Origin: Raphanus sativus
Taxonomy: Eukaryota > Streptophyta > Magnoliopsida > Brassicales > Brassicaceae
DNA: 64,000 bases
Assembly: GCF_000801105.2 (NCBI RefSeq)
Contig: NC_079516.1
Location: 7,502,001 to 7,566,000 of the forward strand
Direction: 5' to 3'
The first letter of the stretch is position 1. Each line of letters begins with the position of its first letter. This document shows, one piece after another, positions 47,157 through 57,078 of the stretch. A program made the translations under genes and the position numbers. The notes beneath the pieces are model-generated. The model ran no database searches and was not told the origin of the DNA. It was given only the letters and a program-made list of their open reading frames with translations.

Positions 47157-47586
47157 TTGACCATCTCCAAACTAACATCAAAACATCAAGTTTGGTATAA
47201 TTTCAGCTACAACAAAACACTAAAATTAACATCATCTCATTAAATTTGGGGTGATATGAATAGTGTTACACCAAATTTAGTGTAATACTATATTATTCAT
47301 CACACCAAATTTTTAAAATGCATATTTTATTATGTTTCATTTAATATAGTTCAATTGCTATCAAATTTGTAATTAAAATATTATTTTCATTTTTATTTAT
47401 TTTCATATGATTATTTTTTTTATTAATTTTCAAAATAAATCACTAAATAACTATTAACATTTATCACTTACAAATAATAAAAATATAAATAATAATCTAA
47501 ATGTGATAAAATAATTATTTATCAATAATATCAGTAATATATATTATTACTTTTGGTATAAAATTTGGTATTATTGGAGATGACAA
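47157..47586. repeat. MITE candidate with CATCTCCAA ends
   Basis: TTGACCATCTCCAA at the left and, reversed, TTGTCATCTCCAAT at the right form imperfect inverted ends around 430 bp of AT-rich noncoding DNA. TTTGGTAT occurs near both ends in inverted sense. Flanking duplications were not resolved. Confidence 0.4.
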
Positions 47587-48420
47587 AAAATTATAAGACC
47601 AAGACACTAAATTTGATGTAATTTCAATATCAAATTTGATGTCATTGTTGGAAATTTTCTTGGGATGTTTGGTATTTATATCCAAAATAGTTTGATGTAT
47701 TCTTTTGGTCAACCGTTTTTTTGAATTCAAATAACTTAAAATACAGAACTTTCAACGTTCATACATTCAAAGCCAATTTTTACCAAAGAATCAGCCTGAA
47801 CATTATCAATGGCAATGGGTCGAACCATCAATCTCCAGGTACCATCTCTTCAACTTGGCAAGGTTTTGTTTTGTTTTGTTTTGTTTTAGGACTTTGTTAA
47901 TCTGAAAGAGAACAAAAGGTAAAGACTTGGACTCAATCACACACGCATGAAATGAAAGGGTTGCTTATGTTGAGATCAAACTTTTGAGAAGCCTACATGG
48001 TTGCTTTAAGTCTGAAGCTTTGTTTTTTAGCTCTTGATCTCAGCAGTGCCTCCAAATGCTTGGTAAACTAGTTTACTTCTTCTTCTCCCTTGTATGTGTT
48101 CCTTCTTGTTATGTTAAAGATAATTCTCAGTATCGATTGTGTTTGTTTATGGATTGTTGATTTTCTCTGTATTCATGACAACTTTTATTGCAATCTAAGT
48201 CGCTAAGACGTGTTGGGGGCAATTAACCATATGGTAATCACTAATCCACAAACCTCTATTGTTTTTACTGAGTTACTTTTGTTTTAGAACTTGGCTGTTG
48301 TTCACTTGCACGCAAACGGGCTCTTTGGAAACAATAATGTTCACACATTAACTAAGTTGTTTGGTGCCTCAGATTTTAAGGATGTTTTTTTCTCTCTGGT
48401 TTATGTATGTAGTCTCATAT

Positions 48421-49080
48421 GCGTTAGAGAATAAGAACGCCATCCTCATGGACGAAGTACTGAAACTCCTCAAGGCAAATGACCTGCTGCCTCTACAACC
48501 CGGTACAAAGGATTTAGTCCACTGATAGATCTATTAGCCAAAGTACTCTTAAATAAATTCTGCAAGACCACATCTCATGTACTTACATGGATTTTCTTGT
48601 TCTATAGATGAGGTTTTTCACAACCACTGAATAACTTGAATTTGAAATGCTCTTGAGATATGTGATATCCTTACTTTGGTGTTTTGAGATATCCCAACTT
48701 TCCATGTTGCATTTATCTATAGACTATAGTTATTGCATTATCTATCTTATAGATTATAGATATCACAACTACTTAGATGCCACCTGCTTACTGTTTTCTG
48801 CTAGGACATAAACCCTGATGAGAAGAAGTCAGCACTTGAGGCTGAACTCAAGAAGCTGGTTAACGAGTGGCCGCTGTATGTTCTGAAAGCATCAAAACAA
48901 AGAAGATAACAATATAGAATTTTTCTTTTGAAATGAATTCATTTTGTTCATACTGGAAACCAAAAGATTATAACCTAAGCAATGTATGTATTCATGTTAA
49001 TAAACAGACTGTAGCAGCTTCACTTAAATTTGACATCCCTGTAATGGTCTTAGGGGAACAAGATCTATTAGCTGGACTCT
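48421..49080 (+). pseudogene. duplicated gene fragment, copy A (unknown family)
   Basis: A frame at 48421-48525 reads ALENKNAILMDEVLKLLKAND then LLPLQPGTK and stops. A second exon-like piece (48805-48909, after an AG acceptor) reads DINPDEKKSALEAELKKLVN then EWPLYVLK. Downstream, around 49008, is TVAASLKFDIP. The second and third pieces recur at 58.37-58.61 kb. They have no ATG and no continuous frame, so these look like debris of one gene. By position (between GRXS10 and the BRCT gene) the source could be At3g21465, but I cannot confirm the family. Confidence 0.5.
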
Positions 49081-49100
49081 AAATCTCTAATGGTGAAAAT

Positions 49101-49235
49101 TTGGTCTAGTTTAGTTTATTAATTAGTGGTTGCGTTTTGAAAATATTTCATTATTTGTTTCTTCAAGATGAGTAAATGAAATATTTTCAAAACGCAACTA
49201 CTAATTATCTTGAAGAAATAAATAAACTAGACCAA
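49101..49235. repeat. long hairpin (inverted repeat)
   Basis: The inner arms 49121-49151 and 49176-49206 pair over 31 nt with one mismatch around a 24-nt loop. Outer arms (TTGGTCTAGTTTA at 49101 and its complement ending at 49235) add further pairing, with an extra segment in the right arm. Both loop and right arm contain TTCTTCAAGAT or its complement. Confidence 0.8.
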
Positions 49236-49459
49236 ATAAACTGGACCTAATTATCTTGGTTTTCTCTCTTTTCTTTGTTTTCTTAATTTTACATATGAAA
49301 TAGACGAAAGACAAGTTTTTTAAAAAAAGATTGCACAATTTTTGCTCAATACAAAAAAAAAATGACCGACGATAAAACCACAAACCTCGACAAACAAAAA
49401 TCCACCATTTTTTATTACGGGTTAGATCCAAAGATTGAGAATTAATCAGATCTCAAAAA

Positions 49460-49527
49460 TTCAACAAATGAAATTAAGAGAAAAGAAACAAAATTCAACA
49501 AATGAAATTAAGAGAAAAGAAACAAAA
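49460..49527. repeat. perfect short tandem duplication, about 34 bp x 2
   Basis: TTCAACAAATGAAATTAAGA plus GAAAAGAAACAAAA occurs twice in immediate succession, just upstream of the NYN cluster. It looks recent. Confidence 0.85.
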
Positions 49528-49643
49528 CTCGATAATTAATTAGTAAATTAAGATCAAACAAAAATCCACCATTCTTTGCTTTTTGTTTTTATTTTTGTGT
49601 ATATCTATATATATATATCTATTGATCTGTGTTAATTTTACAG

Positions 49644-51449
49644 CTAAGGGCAAAGATGCTAGAGTTTGGAGCATCATTACATTCTTACTTGCTCAGGCGA
49701 ATTATGAAAATTCAAAGACGTTCTTGAACTTGATGCTAGTCGTGGGAGACATATCTGAACACGTGGAATTTCAAAGAGCTATTCGGTTGTTGAATTCCAG
49801 AAGAAAATTCAATGTCCTTCTAGCACAGCCTCCTCAAAACGCATCAGCAGGAGAGGAGGAGGAGGAGGTTTTTGATAAAGAATGGCTTTCCTCCCGTCTT
49901 GAAGCTGGAGAACAACTTATCAACAAGTTGGGCATAGGGAAAACTTTTGATAAGGAAGAACCACCACCACCTTTGGATCAAATTCCGAAACCTCTTCCTC
50001 CTTCTCATCAGGATCAGGTTGCTAAGGTGCCATTTAATATTGCAATACCAAAGGATGGTTACGCATTTTCCTTTAGTAGAAATATGGCCAAGAGAGCAAG
50101 AACATGTGTCTTCTGGGACACCAGGGCTTACCCACTCCCTCCTGGTCTCCATTCCTTTGATGTTTGGCAAAACATAAAAGATGCTCTTTCTGAAAGGGGT
50201 TATTTTGGCTATGTCTCAATCACGTCTTTTCTTGATGTTCACCCCTGCCCCCCAGGATTTTCTGGATGTGATAACGTCTCTTACCTAAAAGATGGTGAGC
50301 TTGTTTTTTCTGTCTAATTAATATACTATTTTTGTTTGATCTTAATTTACATATAATGCATGCATGGTCTCAGGAGATAGAGATGCGCGACATTGGCAGA
50401 TTGCACTGCGCCTGCTTGCTGCTGCTCGTTGCACTAGTATTGAGCCAGTAAATCATATGCTACTCCTGGGAGACATCTCAGGACACATTGAGCTCTTAAG
50501 GATAATTTACCTGTTGAATTTAAGATTTTCCTACAATGTTATCTTAGCTCAGCCTCCTTGTCAAAACGACGCATCATCAGGAGGACAGCTACTTGGTAAG
50601 GACGGTATCTGCTCAAGCCTCTCAGCTGGAGACAAACTTCTAAGCCAAATCGAACAAAAAATGAAGACAAGTGTACCACCGTTGACTCCTTGGCAGGTAC
50701 TAGCTCTTGCTGTTTGTAATCATGACTGTTTGCTTTGGTTGTACATCCTGTCATCTCCCTCTGCTCTGTATGCCTCAGGAGCTATTAAAAGCTGCAAACT
50801 CGGTCGTCTTCTGGGACCTGGTGGATTGCCCAATACCTGTTGGTCTCACTGCTACTGAGGCTTCACAAACCATTAGATCGGCCTTTGAGAAAATGAATTA
50901 TCGTGGTACTCTTACCATCCATGCTTTTGGCCAAGATCCGCTTGTCTCAGAACCAAGAGATGTGGAGTATACTACTGATGAAAACACAACCACACCCACA
51001 CACGCACCCGCACCCGCAGGTGAATTCCTTGAAGACATGAATCAATCCGGAATCGTGTTTCATCACACACCCACAGGTGACATCTCTTAGCACTCAATCT
51101 TTCTCTTTTTTCACTTATATATATGGCTTTATTTATCTGCCTTTTATATATTGTTTCAACACATAAAGACGCTAGACGTGAGATGATACGTGAGGAACTA
51201 CACGACTGGGTAGTTGGTAATGATTCTCCAGCAAATGTGATTGCTATCTTGCAAGACATCTCTGGTGACAAGGACTTTGCCCGTTATCTTAGCGTATTGA
51301 GATCGATAGATTATAATGTCGTCATAGCACAGCCTCAAAACGCATTAGGCCAGCTTTCCGATTTGGAATGGCTTTGCTCAAGACTTGGAGACAGATTTCT
51401 CCCTCGATCCAGAAACTCAGACTCCGCGAATATAAGAGAAATTACATAA
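49644..51449 (+). CDS. multi-domain NYN (PIN-like nuclease) protein, 5' end missing
   Basis: Exons 49644-50294, 50374-50696, 50779-51076 and 51160-51449 keep an open frame. The protein alternates half-domains of the NYN fold (limkain-b1-type, RNase-like, PIN superfamily): B0, A1 (VFWDTRAYPLPPG), B1, A2 (VVFWDLVDCPIPVG) and B2 (DISGDKDFARYLSVLRS). Each domain is split by an intron after the A half in the same phase. B0 lacks its A half and no in-frame ATG precedes it, so the first exon is lost or far upstream. B0 and B1 have H-x-E where B2 has the acidic D-K-D, so only the last domain looks catalytic. The acceptor before B2 reads CAA instead of CAG (51157-51159); an AG 9 nt on (51167-51168) would keep the frame. 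A working gene is possible, not shown. Confidence 0.65.
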
Positions 51450-51990
51450 TTGTATATTAGCTAGTAAAAATATAAGAGAAATTACAGTATCATAAAAGAA
51501 ATATAATTTTGCTTCTTGCGGTTGCTTGATTCGCGCCAAACTTTGGACATAAGAAGAGCACATATGTGGCTTGAAGTCTTGGACAGCAATCTAATAATCA
51601 TTTTTGTTAAAACGTGAAAAGAGATTCTACGAGCTCTGATATATACAGCTCAATTGGTTTTCACTTTTAATATAAATCGAGAATCAAGAAATAGTATGAA
51701 GTTTAGTATTTTAATTATTTTAATATAACTATCGAAACAAAAACAAATTATATGGGAAGATGAGCATATTGGGATATACTTCGATCTTCTCGATATTGAG
51801 TTGGCCAAAATTAGATACATACAAAAAGTTACCGAAAGAAGTATAAAGAGCGTATTTGTAAAAGGCTTGAAATCAACTTTATTAAAATTATCGTTCTCAC
51901 AAGCACGATCTTAATTACTTATTTTCAAAAAAGTTACATAAAAGATTATTATTTTAAAGTAAAGTCGATATGTATTAAAAAGTCGATGTG

Positions 51991-52119
51991 TATATTGAAT
52001 ATTCAATCACATGACAACAATATATGTATGTATATTATCCCACTTTATTGGAGCATTCTAAATTCTTTTTCTGCTACATTTCAAATTGTAAAATTATGTA
52101 CAATTTCTGTACAATCTCC
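51991..52119 (+). repeat. 129-bp inverted repeat, left arm
   Basis: Matches the reverse complement of 53868-53996 at about 80 percent or better, including ATCCCACTTTATTGGAGCAT and AAATTATGTACAATTT. The two arms enclose the complete single-domain NYN gene. Outside the arms the similarity stops. Confidence 0.8.
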
Positions 52120-52232
52120 ACGGACAGTAATAAAATGTTGTACCTCTTTGTGGAAAATTATGCTTAAGTGTTTGTTGTGTTTTGTCATGATAAATGAGGA
52201 ATAAATACGGTCTTTGATGCTATGTATGAATC

Positions 52233-52953
52233 ATGAAGACAAGTGTACCACCTTTGACTCCTTGGCAGGTGCTTGCTCGCTCTTGCTGTTTGTAATCATG
52301 ATTGTTTGCTTTGGTTGTCATCTCCCTCTGCTCTATATGCCTCAGGAGCGATTAAAAGCTGCAAACTCGGTCGTCTTCTGGGACCTGGTGGATTGCCCAA
52401 TACCTGTTGGTCTCACTGCTGCTGAGGCTTCACAGACCATTAGATCTGCCTTTGAGAAAATGAATTATCCTGGTACTCTTACCATCCATGCTTTTGGCCA
52501 AGATCCACTTGGTGATGAAAACACACCCGCAGGTGAAGATATGAATCAATCTGGAATCGTGTTTCATCACACACCCACAGGTGACATCTCTTAGCACTCA
52601 ATCTTTCTCTTTTTTCACTTATATATATGGCTTTATTTATCTGCCTTTTATATATTGTTTCAGCACATAAAGACGCTAGACGTGAGATGATACGTGAGGA
52701 ACTACGCGACTGGGTAGTTGGTAATGATTCTCCAGCAAATGTGATTGCTATCTTGCGAGACATCTCTGGTGACAAGGACTTTGCCCGTTATCTTAGCGTA
52801 TTGAGATCGATAGATTATAATGTCGTCATAGCACAGCCTCAAAACGCATTAGGCCAGCTTTCCGATTTGGAATGGCTTTGCTCAAGACTTGGAGACATAT
52901 TTCTCCCTCGATCCAGACACTCAGACTCCTACACACTGCGAAAAGTTCAATAG
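52233..52953 (+). CDS. complete single-domain NYN protein (186 aa), product of a recent duplication
   Basis: Three exons: 52233-52268 (MKTSVPPLTPWQ), 52346-52580 (A half: VVFWDLVDCPIPVG, GTLTIHAFGQDPLG, GIVFHHTPTG) and 52664-52953 (B half: DARREMIREELRDWVV, DISGDKDFARYL, VVIAQPQNALGQLSDLEWLC). Introns are GT-AG and the total is 561 nt in frame. It is a near copy of the 50.65-51.45 kb part of the neighbouring gene. The ATG is an internal Met codon of the parent exon, so truncation made a start codon available. Unlike the parent it has a normal CAG acceptor (52661-52663) and lacks the Thr/Pro/Ala insert before MNQSGIVF. The acidic residues expected of NYN nucleases (WD in A, D-K-D in B) are present. 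Its last residues differ from the other copies. Expression is unknown. Confidence 0.6.
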
Positions 52954-53867
52954 CTTGGTAGCGCCTGCATCCCTACAAATTCTGATTTTGTTAGCTTTTC
53001 GGTGCAGAATGGTTTTTGCTCAACTTGCTACTAATTCCCTCCAAATTAATCTTTTGTTTGTTCGACTTGTTTTTTATTTTAACTTTTATTTCGTTGGCAA
53101 AAGAAAAAAAAACTTCGTTGTGTAATACTTGCCTCTTTTGCAAAAGGTTAGCAAGTTTTTTGCTTGGGGTCAGTTTGTTCGAAACTTTTCGTTATTTTGG
53201 TGGATTACATTGTGGAGGTTAAGAGTAACGCTAGTTAAAATAGACTACATGACACGTCTAGGAATCGCTTACAATTATTGTTCGCATTACTGTAACATTT
53301 TGTTAATTGTTAATTTTTCTTCTTGAACAAACAATTGTTAATCTAATGGGGGCCTCCAACAAGGGAATAATAAGCCCAAGATAGTTAATGAACTAAATTT
53401 GAGCCCCTCAGAATAAACTTTATTTTAACTTCAACAAGTATAACTAAAAATGCTAGGATTACACACTTTTCTAACTAACCCATATACTAGAAACTATATG
53501 ATGATTTTATATTGTGCTACACAGTGTATATATAGTGAATGGTGATTTATTTTGAATGAATAAAAATTTGGTAAATAAATAAAATGTAACAGATGTATTT
53601 TGACTACTTGCACAAAAATACTATAATAGTTGTAGCCACATAACACATTTAAACTTGTGTTTGGAAATAATAGTTTGATTTATTGTCCCTTTGTGCTAAC
53701 TTAATGATTGTGTCTGATTATATTCAGTATTTATTGAATTTTGTGTATATATGATCGATCTCAATTTCGATAAAAGTAGTATCTAAATCTATTTTTTTTC
53801 TTCATAACCATTCCTATTTTTCTAAAAGGAATCATCTCTAAAGTTTGTTAATTTATTGATGTGTGCA
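52954..53867. other. spacer between NYN copy 2 and the right inverted-repeat arm
   Basis: AT-rich, no recognised gene. Frames at 53016-53326 are T-rich and unassigned. The sequence downstream of this NYN copy is not shared with the other copies. Confidence 0.45.
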
Positions 53868-53996
53868 GAGATTGTACACAAATTGTACATAATTTTACAA
53901 TATGAAATGTAATGGAAAAATAGTTTACAATGCTCCAATAAAGTGGGATAAAACACAGACATTTATTGTTGTCATATGATTGGATATTCATATAAG
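53868..53996 (-). repeat. 129-bp inverted repeat, right arm
   Basis: Reverse-complement partner of 51991-52119. Both arms are 129 bp. With the left arm it spans 2.0 kb around the single-domain NYN gene. Confidence 0.8.
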
Positions 53997-54321
53997 CTGA
54001 AAAATTGTAGGCTTTCTCGATCTTGGACCAATCGCATTTAAAAAATAATTCTTCAAACAAAAACTTGATCATGCCTACATTTAAAAGGTTTTGGAATATG
54101 TACAAAATGTTATGATAAAAACATATTCTCTTTTCGTCTAAAAACATATTCTTTTTTTGATCAAATCACTACTAGTAGCTTTTGGCAACTCTTTATAAAT
54201 TATTATTTATTTAAAATTGTAAAATAGTCTTTCTGATTGAAAAATATCAGTAAATTTTATATTTTAGTGTGTTATAGTTTTACGAGTTAAGATCAAATCA
54301 TAACAAATAATTTAAATATTT

Positions 54322-54551
54322 TGGTCTCACTGCAGCTGAGGCTTCACAGACCATTTGATCGGCCTTTGAGAAAATGAATTATCGTGGTACACTTACCATC
54401 CATGCTTTTGGCCAAGATCCGTTTGGTGATGAAAACACACCCGCAGGTGAATTCATTGAAGATATGAATCAATCTGGAATCGTGTTTCATCACACACCCA
54501 CAGGTGAATTCCTCACTCACTCTTTCTCTTTTTCACTTATATGGCTTTATT

Positions 54552-54624
<73 letters not shown>

Positions 54625-54927
54625 TCAGCACATAAAGACGCTAGACGTGAGATGATACGTGAGGAACTACGCGACTGGGTAGTTGGTAATGGTGCTCCAG
54701 CAAATGTGATGGCTATCTTGCGAGACATCTCTGATGACAAGGACTTTGCCCGTTATCTTGGCGTATTGAGATCTATAGATTATAATGTTGTCATAGCACA
54801 GCCTCAGAATGCATTAGGCCAGCTTTCCGATTTGGAATGGCTTTGCTCAAGACTTGGAGACAGATTTCTCCCTCGATCCAAGAACTCAGACTCCTACACA
54901 GAGGCGAATATAAGAGAAATTACATAA
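54322..54927 (+). pseudogene. truncated NYN domain copy 3
   Basis: A third copy of the A2-B2 cassette. Homology begins abruptly at GGTCTCACTGCAGCTGAGGC, so the VVFWDLVDCPIP start of the A half and the upstream exon are missing. Codon AGA has become TGA (54356-54358). The rest of the A half (to 54504), a GT donor, an intron with a long (TA)n run, a normal CAG acceptor (54626-54628) and an open B half (54629-54927, with DISDDKDFARYL) remain. Both the missing start and the stop make a functional protein unlikely. Confidence 0.85.
54557..54620. repeat. (TA)n microsatellite in a pseudogene intron
   Basis: About 32 TA units in the intron between the half-domains of NYN copy 3. At the same place copies 1 and 2 have only short AT-rich stretches (CTGCCTTTTATATATTG). 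Confidence 0.95.
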
Positions 54928-55190
54928 TTGTATATTAGCTAGTAAAAATATAAGAGAAATTACAGTATCATAAAAGAAATATAATTTTTGCTTCTTGCGG
55001 TTGCTTGATTCGCGCCAAACTTTGGACATAAGAAGAGCACATATGTGGCTTGAATTTGAAGCCTTGGACGGCAATCTAAAAATGATTTTTGTTAAAGGGT
55101 CACGTGAAAAGAGATTCTACGAGCTCTGATATATACAGCTCAAGGTTTTCACTTTTGATATAAATCAAGAATCAAGAAATAATATACTTA

Positions 55191-57078
55191 CTAGATTTTG
55201 ACCCGCGTTTCGAAAACGCGGGTTTTATTTGGGTTATAAATAGAATTTGATATCAATTAGTTCTAGAATTTTATATATTATTATGCTACAAAGTTCTATT
55301 ATACCGAATAAAAAATAATATAACTTATATAAATATGAATTAGTTTATTTTAGATTTTATATGTACATTCTTATGTAATTCTTTCTTAGACATGTGCATT
55401 TTACCCGAATCCAAAAATCTAAACTAAAACCGACACAAATATATAGGTTCAGGTCTAGGATTAAAGAAAGTACTATTGTGTTTTTTTGGACCATGTATCT
55501 GTCCCAGTCCGAGTACCAAAAGTACCCAAAAATGTTTTGTATATATTTGATTATTTAAAATATGTTTCAGTATTAAATATATGCTTTATAAGTTTCGGAT
55601 TCAGGTTTTGGTTATAGTTTCGGGTTTTGGTAAAATTTCAAATATTTTAAAATTATATTTTGTGTATTCGAATAGAACTTTGGATATTATTGGTTCTTCA
55701 AGTAAAATTTTGGGTGAAATTTAAGATTTTTTTGGATATTTGAATATTTCTAGTATTTGTTAGGATTTTTGGGTACTTTTTGTGTTTTGGATTTTTCATG
55801 TCTTCAGGTATTTGGAGTTTTTTTGGTCTTAAATACATGAATTGACGACGACCCACTATATTTCCAAATTACAATATGTAGTTACATGTACTTGATTTAC
55901 GGACTCGAACTGATCTGGATTCAAAAAGGAACCATTTCAAACCCAAATTGATTTTTAAAAACATCTAGTTGGATCCAAATGCTTAGGACCCGAAAAATCA
56001 CATCTGAAAGGAACTAATCTGTACCCGACTCGAAGATCTGAATACCCAAACCTCTTGCATTATATTTGTCTGTATTTTATAAGTGTTGATTTGTTGAATT
56101 GGTAAGACTTAAGATTTATTCGAGAGATTTTTTGGCTAATTTAATAGTATAGATTTGTAGGTTATTTCATTTTGATAAAAATAAAAAGTTTTTAAGGTTT
56201 AAAATATTTTTATAAATAACCTTTATAAAAAATAATTTAACATAATATATAATTTTTAAGAGATAGTTTACTAAAGTGTTTTTATGTTCTATAACATATG
56301 CTAACTCACTTTTATAATTAATGTGTAAATATTCTAGGTCTATGTTGAGCATAAAATATGGTATATAGCATTATTGCATAACAACCATAATGTTAGATGA
56401 TAAAATATTTTAGAGAAAAGTATATCACATGAAATATTGAGTAATATGATTCGCTAAAAATATTTAAAATTTTGGATGGTTAGAATATTTAATAGTAAGA
56501 TAAAAATGATAAATAATTACAAATGATCTTACAACCTTTCTTGCCATTCTGAGTCTGTTTCTTTTAGTCAATGACAAAAAAAAATCTTACAACCTTTCTT
56601 AGTAGATTACTTTGAATGATTATCTTTTAATAATATAGAATTAAAAATTGAAGTACAAAAATCATTTGATATTTTTAACTATGATGTGTTGTGTAAATGT
56701 AGAACACAACTTTAGATTTGAGGGATTAGTAGTAAGAGAAGTAAATATAGGCAGCTATTAATTTATTAGATTAATTAATGTATAATGTATAACTAAAGTG
56801 CTTAATAACATATACTCAAGTATTAAATTGGTAGTAAGTTTGGCATATCAAAAAACATCGTGCACTAAATTGAGAAATTGGGTCCCACACATTTCATATT
56901 ATGCGGTTGAAGTTGATTAGTAATATAGATTGGTTTATTAGAATTATATGTAAGACCATTAACTAAATTACTAATATGCTATTAAATGTTAGCCCAAAAA
57001 AAAAATATGCTATTAATGAAGGTGCAACAACTTTGTTTAAGTAGATTTTTCAGAATATTTCTATTTTAATAGTATAGA
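55191..57078 (-). mobile_element. 1.89-kb non-autonomous Helitron
   Basis: On the minus strand the element begins TCTATACTATTAAAATAG (57078) and ends in CTAG (55194-55191) with a GC-rich hairpin (10-bp arms 55201-55210 and 55214-55223, loop CGA) about 6 nt inside the end. The flanks are A at the 5' end and T at the 3' end, the normal Helitron A|T target, with no target duplication. The same flanking sequence lies uninterrupted downstream of NYN copy 1 (junction 51696/51697), which fixes both ends. No Rep/helicase coding region is present; the interior is AT-rich with a CCGAA-type repeat block. Confidence 0.9.

Larger units (their letters stand above)
42570..48420. other. gene-poor AT-rich region
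   Basis: About 5.9 kb with no recognised gene. It contains degenerate repeats with ACCGAAC/CCGGAT phrases (42.7-43.1, 43.95-44.08 and 45.98-46.52 kb), a duplicated T-rich segment with TGTTCGTAATGTTTTT at 43.45 and 43.50 kb, a MITE candidate (47157-47586), and (GTTTT)n near 47870. Short frames are all AT-driven. Confidence 0.5.
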
